Origin: Diorhabda sublineata
Taxonomy: Eukaryota; Arthropoda; Insecta; Coleoptera; Chrysomelidae
DNA: 64,000 nt
Assembly (NCBI RefSeq): GCF_026230105.1
Contig: NC_079480.1
Span: 24,036,488 to 24,100,487 of the forward strand
Direction: 5' to 3'
Shown here: one piece after another, positions 45,045-58,400 of the stretch
Layout of the letters: every line of letters starts with the position of its first letter
Position numbering within the stretch: position 1 is the stretch's first letter
Notes under the pieces: generated by a model
What the model was told of the DNA's origin: nothing
Seen by the model: the letters and a program-made list of their open reading frames with translations, nothing else
Database searches by the model: none
Translations under genes and position numbers: made by a program

Positions 45045-48000
45045 CAAGTGTCGGTGTTATGAAGCTCTTAAAAATTAAGTTATAAAACTAATATTCTGGG
45101 AAATTATTTGAAAGATATTAATCTACGAGTAAAACAGTCAGTGGCGTCCTAAAAGATGCCAATAACAAGATATGGATTGTTAAAGTAGAGGTGGTCACAT
45201 TGGTAGAATAAATTTTCTACTTTAAAATCATACATGGCATTATAATATGAATATTGAACATATATTTTGGGAAAGTATTGAAAAAGAATCGATGTGCGTG
45301 AAAAAAAATCAGGGGCGCTAAAAAAAGGAGCATGAACGAAATATAGTGCTTCAAAGTAGAAGTATTGAACACGTGAAATGATAGTCTTTTACTTAAAAAA
45401 TGATACAGTCCAAAATAATGCACATATTGCGTTCATATTTTGAGAAATTATTAATAAATAATCGATCTTTGAGGGAAAAAATCATGAGCGAACCAAGAAT
45501 CGGAATTAACGAAATATGGTGCTTCAAAGTAGAAGTATTGAATACGTGAAATGACAGACTTTTACTTAAAAAATGATATAGTCCAAAATAATGCACAAAT
45601 TGCGTTCATATTTTGAGAAATTATTAATAAATAATCGATCTTTGAGGGAAAAAAATCATTAGCGCACCAAGAATCGGAATTAACGAAATATGGTGCTTCA
45701 ATGTAGAGGTATTGAACACGTGAAATGACAGAATTTTACTTAAAAAATGATACAGTCCAAAATAATGCACATATTGCGTTCATATTTTGAGAAATTATTA
45801 ATAAATAATCGATCTTTGAGGGAAAAAATCATGAGCGAACCAAGAATCGGAATTAACGAAATATGGTGCTTCAAAGTAGAAGTATTGAATATGTGAAATG
45901 ACAGACTTTTACTTAAAAAATTATATAGTCCAAAATAATGCACAAATTGCGTTCATATTTTGAAAAATTATTAAAAAACAATCGATCTTTGAGGAAAAAA
46001 AATCACGGGCGCACCAAGAATCGGAAGTAACGAAATATGGTGCTTCAAAGTAGAGGTATTGAACACGCGAAATGACAGACTTTTACTTAAAAAATGCTAC
46101 AGTCCAAAATAATGCACATATTGCGTTCATATTTTGAGAAATTATTTATAAAGGATCGATCTTTGAGGGAAAAAATTATGAGCGCACCAAGAACTGGAAT
46201 TAACGAAATATGGTGCCTCAAAGTAGAGGTATTGAACAAGCGAAATGACAGACTTTTACATAAAAAATTATACAGTCCAAAATAATGCACATATTGCGTT
46301 CATATTTTGAGAAATTATTTATAAAGGATCGATTTTTGAGGGAAAAAATTATGAGCGCACCAAGAACTGGAATTAACGAAATATGGTGCCTCAAAGTAGA
46401 GGTATTGAACACGCGAAATGACAGAATTTTACATAAAAAATTATACAGTCCAAAATAATGCACATATTGCGTTCATATTTTGAGAAATTATTAATAAATA
46501 ATCGATCTTTGAGGGAAAAAAATCATGAGCGATCCAAGAATCGGAATTAACGAAATATGGTGCTTCAAAGTAGAAGTATTGAACACGTGAAATGATAGTC
46601 TTTTACTTAAAAAATGATACAGTCCAAAATAATGCACATATTGCGTTCATATTTTGAGAAATTATTAATAAATAATCGATCTTTGAGGGAAAAAAATCAT
46701 GAGCGATCCAAGAATCGGAATTAACGAAATATGGTGCTTCAAAGTAGAAGTATTGAACACGTGAAATGATAGTCTTTTACTTAAAAAATGATACAGTCCA
46801 AAATAATGCACATATTGCGTTCATATTTTGAGAAATTATTAATAAATAATCGATCTTTGAGGGAAAAAAATCATTAGCGCACCAAGAATCGGAATTAACG
46901 AAATATGGTGCTTCAAAGTAGAAGTATTGAACACGTGAAATGATAGTCTTTTACTTAAAAAATGATACAGTCCAAAATAATGCACATATTGCGTTCATAT
47001 TTTGAGAAATTATTTATAAAGGATCGATTTTTGAGGGAAAAAATTATGAGCGCACCAAGAACTGGAATTAACGAAATATGGTGCCTCAAAGTAGAGGTAT
47101 TGAACACGCGAAATGACAGAATTTTACATAAAAAATTATACAGTCCAAAATAATGCACATATTGCGTTCATATTTTGAGAAATTATTAATAAATAATCGA
47201 TCTTTGAGGGAAAAAAATCATGAGCGATCCAAGAATCGGAATTAACGAAATATGGTGCTTCAAAGTAGAAGTATTGAACACGTGAAATGATAGTCTTTTA
47301 CTTAAAAAATGATACAGTCCAAAATAATGCACATATTGCGTTCATATTTTGAGAAATTATTAATAAATAATCGATCTTTGAGGGAAAAAATCATGAGCGA
47401 ACCAAGAATCGGAATTAACGAAATATGGTGCTTCAAAGTAGAAGTATTGAATACGTGAAATGACAGACTTTTACTTAAAAAATGATATAGTCCAAAATAA
47501 TGCACAAATTGCGTTCATATTTTGAGAAATTATTAATAAATAATCGATCTTTGAGGGAAAAAAATCATTAGCGCACCAAGAATCGGAATTAACGAAATAT
47601 GGTGCTTCAATGTAGAGGTATTGAACACGTGAAATGACAGAATTTTACTTAAAAAATGATACAGTCCAAAATAATGCACATATTGCGTTCATATTTTGAG
47701 AAATTATTAATAAATAATCGATCTTTGAGGGAAAAAATCATGAGCGAACCAAGAATCGGAATTAACGAAATATGGTGCTTCAAAGTAGAAGTATTGAACA
47801 CGCGAAATGACAGAATTTTACTTAAAAAATGATACAGTCCAAAATAATGCACATATTTCGTTCATATTTTGAGAAATTATTTATAAAGGATCGATCTTTG
47901 AGGGAAAAAATTATGAGCGCACCAAGAACTGGAATTAACGAAATATGGTGCCTCAATGTAGAAGTATTGAACACGTGAAATTACAATCTTTTACTTAAAA

Positions 48001-48150
48001 AATGCTATAGAACAAAATAATGCACATATTGCGTTCAAATTTTGAGTAATCATTCATAAAGGATTGATCTATGAAGGAAAAAATCATGAGCTCACAAAGA
48101 ATTGGCATATGGGTTGTCAAAGTACAAGTATTGAGTACGTAAATGACTAT
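45045..48150. repeat. Satellite array, 173/174-bp monomer, about 17 copies
   Basis: GCGTTCATATTTTGAGAAAT recurs at 45429, 45602, 45776, 45949, 46123, 46296 and onward every 173 or 174 bp. Internal copies are highly similar. Copies at both edges (45045-45400 and after about 47990) are more diverged. Two variant classes exist, AAATAATCGATCTTTGAGGG and AAAGGATCGATTTTTGAGGG, arranged in blocks. The sequence 45421-45760 is repeated exactly at 47330-47670 (offset 1909 bp, 11 monomers). Repeated 63-81-codon frames are by-products. The array starts about 120 bp beyond the Dnai2 stop. Confidence 0.95.
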
Positions 48151-49266
48151 CATAAACAGTATGTATTCAATAAATTTGATGGACTTTGTTGTTTGAAATA
48201 ATCAAACAAAAGCTTGGTTATCCCAAATTTCGTACAAAATGGTTCCCAAAATAAAGACAACCATAGATGTAAGCGAAGGGGAGCAGCTTTGACATTTTTG
48301 AATGTGTACATTACTTGATCAATAAAAATATTTAAACATTATGTCACAAGATTATAACTAGTATCGTTGACGTCGAAAATTTTTGTTTTGGTTTACAATG
48401 CCTTATCAGAAACATTAGATCGCACTTACCTTGATATTTTCATTAACTAACATCACAATGCACAGTGTCACAATTTATTTGGTAAATTGTCATTCTTTCA
48501 AATGTACATTCCACATATTCTGATCAGCCCTCGTAGTATTATTAACACATCCAGGCACACTAATATATGAAGAACTTTGTTTACTGTGATATAAAACCAA
48601 AACACTTAAGTTAAAAAAAGACATATTCTCATTAGAAATGAGTAAATTTAGCTCAAATATCACTAGTTTTTTAACAAAATAACTTCAAAGAATACATTTA
48701 CTTATTATAAATAAAAGTTAGATACTTATGTTATATATTGGAATCTAAAATTTCTATTATAGCAAGGATGCAAGGAATGTTATGTAAAGACTATCTATCA
48801 CTTCACAAAAAGGTAACAAAAACACGAAGAATCCTACAGACAGGAGAGACAAAAAACTTCATCTTGCCCATGCGGCGTTGCACGATTTAATAATTAATTT
48901 AATAAATTCGGAACACTATAGTTGTTATCGTGGATTTTATTCTCACTAAAACATTTTAAAAAAAAGTAACTAGATTCGAGTATTTGAATAAATTATGTGC
49001 ACAAAACTACCCTACTAACAACTTGTAATAGAGTAAAAAGTTTGCTCTTCCCTCACAATGTATTTAACACAATTATGTTACCAACCAAATCTGATATAGT
49101 ACCTTGACCACAAAAAATTCTTATCATTTAGTAAATGTTTGTTCGAATGACGTGGCCTAGAAATGTTTATAATTATCCACGTAAAATCTAATTGATAAAA
49201 CTATGTTTTCATTCTGCTTATATAATTCCGTTACCCCGAAACATTGCATATGATTCGAATTGAAAA
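48151..49266. other. Spacer before the lipid phosphatase gene
   Basis: AT-rich, no coding region recognised. The lipid phosphatase promoter should lie in the last few hundred bases; no clear core element is visible. Confidence 0.5.
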
Positions 49267-51609
49267 ATGGGTGCCATTTTGTCTGCTCTAGGCGTCCCAG
49301 AACCAAAACTATCACTACAACCTAAGAAAATCGTGGTAGGTGTTTTATTCGGCAATCAAATAACCTCGGCTTATTTATTAAATGTTTTAATTTGGATATT
49401 TGGTAAGTTTACAATCTTCAATTATACAAATCATTTTTCAACAAGCACGTTTTCATGTATACAGGATGTCTCATTTATCAAGTGTGCTTAACTTGTTCAT
49501 AATCAACAATCTTTAAACTAAATTCTATATAGTGTTTAAACTGTAAACAAAAAATTCTCAATGAAATCATATTTGTCAATCAAATACCCTAAATTTATGT
49601 TTTTTGTTGTTTATATGGATGGTAGCTATGTAAAAATCGATAATATCGATATTTACATCGATATACTGGCGAGGATCAAAACGTTGAATAAAAACACTAT
49701 TTGCAAACTAGAAAAACCTTTATTATAAATATGGACATACATGCTATTTGACCGTTATTAAGGTTCAATTTCGAGTAGAAATATAATCCTCATACTTGTA
49801 CTGAGTGACAACATTTTCACTACAATAGGCTAGCAGCATGAAAATGATATCCAAACCTACTAGTTAGGCAACTTATAATACTGCGGCATATTGTATTAAA
49901 ATGTATTTAATATTTTATGAAAGAATTATAGGTAATTTTTATTGATGCGTCATTTTTATCTTTTAGATTTTATATAATATTAATAAAATGAGGCTACTGT
50001 ATTTTTTCAAATTATATTATGTTCATTATTCGATATATGGTGTCATAGTTTTAGAATACGAATATTTTATCCCATAACTAACGACCTCTCCCACTGTTGC
50101 CAGATTGTAAAAAAAATCAAACTATATTGTGGATTTCTCAAAATAGCTATTTAAATACATTCTGTAATCTTGTTTCAGTTGTTTTAATGATAATTCTACT
50201 TGAATTTGGTGTTATACCTTCAGTACAACAAGGTTTTTACTGTGAGGATCCCGTAATATCACACAAATACAGACAAGAAACTATATCTCCAGTGACATTA
50301 GGAGTAACAGCCTTTTTATTACCAACAATCATGGTCCTTTTGACGGAATTCCTCGTAACTGAGTCTATTAAAAACATCAATATATACAGTGTGGTTTTTT
50401 ATGAAATTGAATGTTTAGTGGGAGTAACTAACACGTTGTTTATAACTTCTATAGCTAAAGTATTAGTCGGTGAACACAGGCCTCACTTTTTGGATAGTTG
50501 TCAACCGAATACGGCTAAAAATTGTACTGCAGGACAATTTATACCAAATTTTATTTGTACCAATGAAAATCTTGCAGTTATTGATATAGTTGATGCTTCG
50601 TTGTCTTTTCCTTCCGGACATTCTTCCATATCATGGTTTATTGGAATTTTCACATCGGTGAGTATGAATTAAAATTCGAAAATAGAACGAATAATTCTAT
50701 GGGCGAATATAGTTTTAAAAATAAATATAAAATCTTATCACGATTACTTATGAAAAGGTTAACGAACTGTCATACTGCGGTTACTTTTCGGTTTTTATGA
50801 TCTAATAGTCTGGCAACGTTGCAACAGTTAATTTATAGTCAGATAATTCGACACTATTTATTTGTTAAATACCACTATAATTAAAAATAACCATTTTTAA
50901 TATGTTAAAGTATAGATTACAAGTTGAATCAATCAACTAAAATATTTAAAAATAAAACAATTTGTAAGGATCAGATTATCTTCAGGAATATTCACTCGAA
51001 GGTTTAGGATGAACGTAAATTGAATCAGAATAAAGATTTTTAGGTTCATGCTTACTATAAGTGTGTATGAAATAAAATTGTTATCATTCTATAATATATA
51101 TAATACTTAATCGTTTATATACTTGAAATATCTTTATTAAGTAAAACATCAATTAATCTTACTAAAATTGATTTGTTTGAAATTCAGACACTGACCTACA
51201 CTAAACAGTCTAGTTACACTACTACATGTTTGTTTATAAATAGTTAAACCAAATATGCCCATAAATAATTATGTATGAATTAATTTTATGATATACTTTT
51301 TTTCAGTATATAATACACAGTAAAATGCCTGTGGTAAACGCTGGTTATATCACAAAACAATTTTTTATTTGCATATGTATCACGTGGTCATTGTTATGTT
51401 CACTTTCGAGGATTACCGATAGGCGACACCACTGGTGGGATGTGCTAATAGGCAGTATACTCGGAATAGGAATTGCATTTTATAGCATCAGAATTATAAG
51501 AGAAAAATTGCGTGATCGTAACACTCAAATTTGTAGTATTTGCTTAGAAAGACGTATTTCGTTAGCGAATAAAAAACAAAATTTTCCAAATATTCACGAT
51601 AGTTCATAG
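49267..51609 (+). CDS. PAP2-family lipid phosphate phosphatase (wunen-like)
   Basis: Three exons: 49267-49402, 50179-50657, 51307-51609, phases matching, 305 aa. The three catalytic motifs of membrane lipid phosphate phosphatases are intact: KVLVGEHRP (residues 139-147), PSGH (190-193) and SRITDRRHHWWD (239-250), giving the phosphate-binding residues and the nucleophilic His. Hydrophobic segments consistent with about six membrane passes surround them, with RPHFLDSCQPN in the expected position. The family dephosphorylates lysophosphatidate, phosphatidate or sphingosine phosphate at the outer face of the plasma membrane; in flies wunen and relatives guide germ cells and shape tracheae. The C-terminus is a basic tail with a CSICLERR cluster. 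The first exon is short and hydrophobic only at its end, the least certain part. Confidence 0.9.
49636..49663. promoter_or_regulatory. Cluster of three ATCGAT sites in lipid phosphatase intron 1
   Basis: ATCGATAATATCGATA and then CATCGATA fall within 28 bp. In flies, CGATA clusters are bound by BEAF-32 and TATCGATA by DREF. Function here is inferred only from that resemblance. Confidence 0.35.
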
Positions 51610-53768
51610 TAAACAATTTTAACAAACGTGTTATTTATATTTTTAATGCTCAAAAATATCCGGTAAAATTTTATGTATTCGGTAAAAAGTTTTTTTTATT
51701 GTAATTATTGCATCGGTTAATACACGCTTATTCAAAGAACCAACAAAATGTTTCTATTTCTAATTTAATTTTTTTGATTCCTAAACTTGGCGTTCATCTC
51801 ACTATGTGTTTATTATTCACTTTAGTTGCCAAATTTCGTCGCGAAACACCATGTATAACATTTAATTTGTAGTAAAAGTAGAATGGTCGCCATAGTCTCA
51901 AGTACGACGGAAGTAGCCATCTTAAAAATCTAAGTTTGTCTCATTTAATCTTAGTTGTTAGAGAGCTTGTGTGTGTTTCTGGAAATTTTAATTGATATAA
52001 CAGTATTTTTAGTAAAGTTATTTGTGTTTTGTTTTGTATTTACATGAGTGTCCGTTACGATTAATTATAATAGTGATTAGATTACAAACAAAATGGTTAG
52101 TTCTGTAGTTTAAAGAAGCTGTAACATTCCTAAAAATAAATGGATCACTTTTGACAGGTAAGTTGATTTTTCTTTATTCACTATTATTCAGCTACAATTA
52201 ATTATAAATATATAAAACGCAAAAGAAAAATTTCATATTTTGATAATTGAAAAGGTTAAGGCATAGGCGTACCATATTACTAAAAATAGTAAAATAAAAT
52301 GTTTTCCTAAGATTGTTTGAAAAACAAATGTTAAACAAATTTTGTTAATAAATTAAATTGAACACCTACAAGAACTAGACGTACAATAAAGATTATTTGT
52401 CGATTCTTCATAATTATATTGTATTGTTACAACTTTTTAAATGTTTTTGTTGATAAAAGACAAAAAATTGATACTTTGATGTATTTCGGTCTTCACTCAA
52501 AATATATTTTGATTTTTTACCAGTTTTTTGTAACAAAATAAGCTACCTAATATTAAGACGATTTATCAAGGAAAAAATGGCATTTTCTGTGTTTGGTAAT
52601 TTAGATTTATAGCTTACAATTCAACTTAAATATACTGTGTCATTTGAAAATAAGATAAGCCTCTACCAGGGCTATCATTAAGAATGGAAACAACTACTGT
52701 AGCTACTTTTATAAATCTATATTAGAATTAAAATAGGAACTCATGGTTTTAGAAAAAAAGATGCTTTATCTTTATCAAATTTTATTGGATGTAAGGAAAA
52801 AAATTAAAACTGTGAAGGAAATAGTTAGTTTGTTAAAAAAAACTTACTTTCCGTTGACCATGAAAATATTACAATTTAGCTTAAGCAAAAAAATAATTAA
52901 AAGACTTCAGAAAAACTGTCGGAAAAAAAGTAAAACATAACTAAAAGTAACAATTGAGAGGAATTGGATAGCTGTGAGCCCAATCCTTTATATTACTTGA
53001 GAATAATGCTTCTGATACTTTGAATTTCCTTAAAATACACCGTTTTCTTAAAATTTAACTATCCCCATGAGTTATCTATGACATTACTGACACCCTGACT
53101 GCTAGAGACTCGATTTCCTGACAATCTCTAATTTCCCGTAAGCAAATATTCTCAAAAATTGTATCTATAAAATTAGTCACAATATAATAAATAATTTAAA
53201 TAATAATTTAGAGTCAAGGCATCGCCTTACATATCCAAGAAATAATATAATGAGAGTTAATTAAAGCACGCCTGTGGTAAAGCGGATATTACCATATGCA
53301 ACCATCATCCTAGGCATCTAACTTTTGTTTATTGTCCCTTCCTAATACTTTTAATATATTAGTTCACAAATTCAATAGAAATATTAATTTATTCATCTCA
53401 ATGTCCATTATTAATAATAATAATTAAGTTTTATCGTATTTCGAACTGTGTCGATTATAAAATCAAATTTATTATATCCATATAACCAAAACTGAATAAT
53501 TTCAAGGTTAAAGTTCATTACGCGTTCGCTATTTTCGCGACTGATCATCGATCTCACTATTTCTGTTGAGTTTAAAAATGGTATAACCTTCTGTTTATGC
53601 AACACATAATACTTCTACGTATTGTATCATACTTCACGTAGCTTAAATATTAATTGAAAAAGAAACATTTTCAGTTTTATCATATATTTGTTGCAATATT
53701 GTCATCTTGTATCAAAAAAAAAAATACGAAGGAGTTTACAATCTTAATAATATTTACATTTTCAAAAC
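51610..53768. other. Spacer between the lipid phosphatase and vanin-like genes
   Basis: Mostly AT-rich. A possible decayed THAP first exon lies at 52093-52157 (separate entry). A Lys-rich 65-codon frame at 52743-52940 has coiled-coil-like composition but no domain. The vanin-like 3' UTR should occupy part of 53300-53768. Confidence 0.5.
52093..52157 (+). pseudogene. Possible THAP-like first exon with an in-frame stop
   Basis: After a leader-like stretch, ATG begins MVSSVV, then TAA, then RSCNIPKNKWITFDR and a strong donor (CAG|GTAAGT). The pattern (MVxxx, Cys cluster, then FxR before a donor) resembles the first coding exon of THAP-domain genes, but one expected Cys-containing stretch is disrupted by the stop. 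No second exon was located. Confidence 0.3.
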
Positions 53769-55419
53769 TTACAAAAATAAACGATGAAATACAAAAATAC
53801 AGGTAAAGAATACGATATTGAACGTGTTGGAAACGGCGCTACTAGTTTCCATTATTCCAAAAGCGACAACATCGGTCGGTTCTTGATCATTCAAATAAAC
53901 TACTTTCCTCGCGTGATTTGCAATAACGAGATTAAAGGTACTATTAAACACCGGTACAAGGTTTGTAGTTAGAGATATCGGTCGATAGAATGAGTAAGAA
54001 TCACTCGAGATGCTCGTGTTCACTGATATTCTTTTAAATTTAGTCGTAAGTCCCACGTTGTGTTTACCGCAAGTACTTATATCAGAAGTGGCGCAACCAA
54101 TCAAAGAACATATTTTATGGGTTTTTTTACTACCTAATATTCCAATGGGGCCGGTGTAAGCCATAATTCTGAAAATAATTTATAACCACAAATAAAAAAA
54201 ACATTTTGTACAGCAATAACCATCCAAAAAATAAAAAGTAGAAGAAGAATCGTGGTTAATAACGTTCGGACTGATTCGTTAGAAATAAATTTTAATTTTA
54301 AAAACTGTTTCTACGTTAAAATTAGGTAGCGGCGTTGCCAGATTTTAAAAAGTATCACACATTCTACGGAATACTGAAATATTATAAATATAATTACCTA
54401 TAGACTTCCTCTGAGTTGACAGGCGCATAAGATACGTTAACCGAGAATTGGCAACAGAAACCCTTGTAGCAAACTTCTTTACTAACATTCAATCGAGATA
54501 TGTTTAAAGTTTTGAATGAATATTTATCATAATCGAAGAATCTACTGGCGTTGTATGTATCTAAATGATTGGCAACGTTGTTATCCAAATTTTCGAATCC
54601 TCTTAATTTCGTTCCTTCTCCCTGTAAAATAACATACTGTTACGAACAAGTTCGCAAAATGGTTCCTTAGGCCGGCTCTGTCCAGCTACTATGGAATTTT
54701 AAACATTCACATTATTTATAAATGGCGGAAGCGCTTTTGATTATAGCGGGCGGTTTATTTACAGTATTTCTTTTAAATAAAACTTCGAAAAGAAGCCACT
54801 GCAATATTTTGGTTATTCACTTGATTGTTTTTTGGTTATAATTTAGACACTGCAACACAAGGGACATAAATAAATTTCTCAACAAAATTGAAACAAGTGC
54901 ATATACGAGGGTTGCTACTTGAGTTTCGAGATAGACAAAAATAAATATTTATAATTGGATATGACTCGATTTTTGTTTTGTGTCATATAAACTTACTAAA
55001 ACTCTCATATCCGGAGTATTTTTAACAGTGGCTATCAATAATTTACTTCCGGCGTTTCCTGAGATGTAATAAGCAAATGCAGTACCATCTGCCCCCCATA
55101 TCCCACTACCACCTATTCCTACTTCTGGGATATCCAAACCAGCCGCCAAAAGATTTATTCTATTGGCAATTGCGTATCCGGATTGCGTTGTTAATGCTGA
55201 AATTTAAATTATTATTTAGTGTAAATCGTTATAGGAAAAATTATATTTAGTATAAACAATATCTTGTTCCTTGTGCCGGACCTGTCCAAAAACATGCGAT
55301 CCAAGAGTACGAATCAATTTTATTATATACGAGAAAAATTATAACGTGGCAACAATGGTAAACATCCGTCATTTGTCTTTCAAAACTCATACAAACTGTA
55401 AATAAAACATAGATAAGAT

Positions 55420-55476
<57 letters not shown>

Positions 55477-58400
55477 CTTGTTTTAAGTGGCACTGGTAGA
55501 AAGAGAAAGAACATCGGTATATCACTTTCTATTTATCTCTATTCTGATTGAATCGAAATGACGTCAAAGTGCCGATTATCCCCTAATTTAATTTCACTTA
55601 TATCACTTTCTCTCTATTTTTGATATTTTCTCTATAAAATTAAATTGAATAGCATGGAATAAAGGAAATTTGATCGTTTTGTATGTACAATTAGTAGGTA
55701 TTAGTTCTATTCAACGTAATTTAATTTATTTACCCTCTAAATATAATCATTGGATACATAAATATTGAAATAGTTTAAAATATTTGTTAAAAGTAGGGTT
55801 ATGTTTACCAAATATGAAGAAATCGATAACCACACATCTATTTTAGATAAAATAATATAAGAAAGTTAAAAGTATAAACTAATTTTTTTGTTTTTGTCTA
55901 CTTACAATGAAAGTAAGGTAAAAATGATGACCAAGAAGTTGGATACACGACATCAGTTACGTTTTTAGAAAGTATAGTTTTCGAAGGATTACTGAAAAAG
56001 ATGTCCTGACTGGAAAATACACCAAACGTGATACCAAAATCAGTAATGAATGTTGTTTGATTTTGGTCAGGATTTCCTGGTGTTAATTGAGGTTCGGACG
56101 AAAGATTTATTTTACGATATCTGAAATTATAGTTATATTTTAAAATTTCATCAAAAATCAGAATTTATAATGCTTAACAATTATCTATAGCATTCTGAAA
56201 CTCCTTAAAATTAGTGCCTCTTAAACATGTTTTAATTATATTCTGAAACTATTTAGAATACTCTACGAGGTTTGCTATTAAATTGCGAGATATGGCAGCA
56301 CTGATGTGAATATGTCAAATCTGTCGTTGTTATCATGAAGTTTGACATTTTTAATGGTGAATAGAGAAAGTTGAGCAGCAATCGTCGTAAAATTACACCG
56401 AAAAATATATCTAAAATTATCTGGGATGATTTAAATTGTTTTAAAATAGCTTAGAACTATATTTAATGACGTGGATTGTTCCAGAAATAATATGTATGAT
56501 GAAACTAAGTATAAATATTAGTTCGAAGTACTTACTTAGCAACTATTTTTCCATTTTTATCAAATACAAGGTTAGTACTATAATACAATGTTTTATTGGA
56601 TTCGTCTATCGCTTTTTCTAATAAATTCGTTACAACATATATTCCATTACCACGAGCTGCGTTTGATAGTTTTTGTAACCACTAAAAAACAAAGCAGGTT
56701 CTCAAAACTAGTTATACTAAGCACCACAATGTGTAAAAATGGTTATTTAATTGTGGAACAATCTAAAGTATGTTGAAATCATTTAAAATGTGCCAAAATT
56801 ATCTAATACATTTCAAAAACATCCAAAATGATATGGAATTCTTCGAAACGGTTTCAGGAAGCATCAGATTAATTGAGAATGTTTAAAAAACAACTTTTAC
56901 TATTAGAGAGTATTCTGGAAGTGTCGAAAATACTTCAAATACATCTCTTTAATGTAATGTACAATGTCTTAGATGACCAAAAAACATAATAATGCGATCT
57001 AGAATGCTCTAGATTGACCCAGAACATTCTAAAATGATATAGAATACTTCAAAATTATTCTAGAATGTCTAAGACAGATTGAGAATGTTTTAAATGATCT
57101 GTAGCATTCTAAATATATATTTAAAATGATATACTCAATATTGTACAATATCCTAGATCTAAAATGATATTAAATGATCTAGAATACTCTAGGTAAACCA
57201 AAAACTTTGACCTAAACGTTACAAAATGACTTAGAGGACTTCAAAATTAATCTAGAATATGAGATCGAATCGAGAGTGCTTTTGAACGAGTTTGAGTTGT
57301 CTTTACCGTTGGAGGGTATTCTGTAAGGCTCTAAAATAATATTAAATGATATAGAATATTTTAAAATGACTCAAAACGTTCTAAAATGATATAGAATGCT
57401 TCAAAATTAGTCTAGAATGTATAATATCAAATATAGAGTGCTTTTGAACAAGTTGAGGTGACCCTTACTGCCATAGGGTATTCTGTAATGCTTTAAAATA
57501 AGAATGAATGATCTAGAATCCTCTTGAATGACCTAGAACATTTCAAAATAGTATAGAATGTTACAAAATTAGTCTAGAATGTATAAGATCGAATCGAGAG
57601 TGCTTTTGAACGAGTTTGAGTTGTCTTTACCGTTGGATGGTATTTTATAAGGCTCTAAAATAATATTAAATGCTCTAGAATATTTTAAAATGACTCAAAA
57701 CGTTCTAAAATGATATAGAATGCTTCAAAATTAGTCTAGAATGTATAATATCAAATATAGAGTGCTTTTGAACAAGTTGAGGTGACCCTTACTGCCATAG
57801 GGTATTCTGTAATGCTTTAAAATAAGAATGAATGATCTAGAATCCTCTTGAATGACCTAGAACATTTCAAAATAGTATAGAATGTTACAAAATTAGTCTA
57901 GAATGTATAAGATCGAATCGAGAGTGCTTTTGAACGAGTTTGAGTTGTCTTTACCGTTGGAGGGTATTTTATAAGGCTCTAAAATAATATTAAATGATCT
58001 AGAATATTTTAAAATAACTCAAAACGTTCTAAAATGATATAGAATGCTTCAAAATTAGTCTAGAATGTATAATATCAAATATAGAGTGCTTTTGAACAAG
58101 TTGAGGTGACCCTTACTGCCATAGGGTATTCTGTAATGCTTTAAAATAAGAATGAATGATCTAGAATCCTCTTGAATGACCTAGAACATTTCAAAATAGT
58201 ATAGAATGTTACAAAATTAGTCTAGAATGTATAAGATCGAATCGAGAGTGCTTTTGAACGAGTTTGAGTTGTCTTTACCGTTGGATGGTATTTTATAAGG
58301 CTCTAAAATAATATTAAATGCTCTAGAATATTTTAAAATAACTCAAAACGTTCTAAAATGATATAGAATGCTTCAAAATTAGTCTAGAATGTATAATATC

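Noticed and set aside
45217..47852. Repeated 63-81-codon minus-strand frames in the 173-bp satellite
   Set aside because: They follow mechanically from the repeat, vary with monomer variants and resemble no protein.
53240..53330. Possible tRNA-like sequence near GCACGCCTGTGGTAAAGCGG
   Set aside because: No cloverleaf pairing or B-box match could be drawn.
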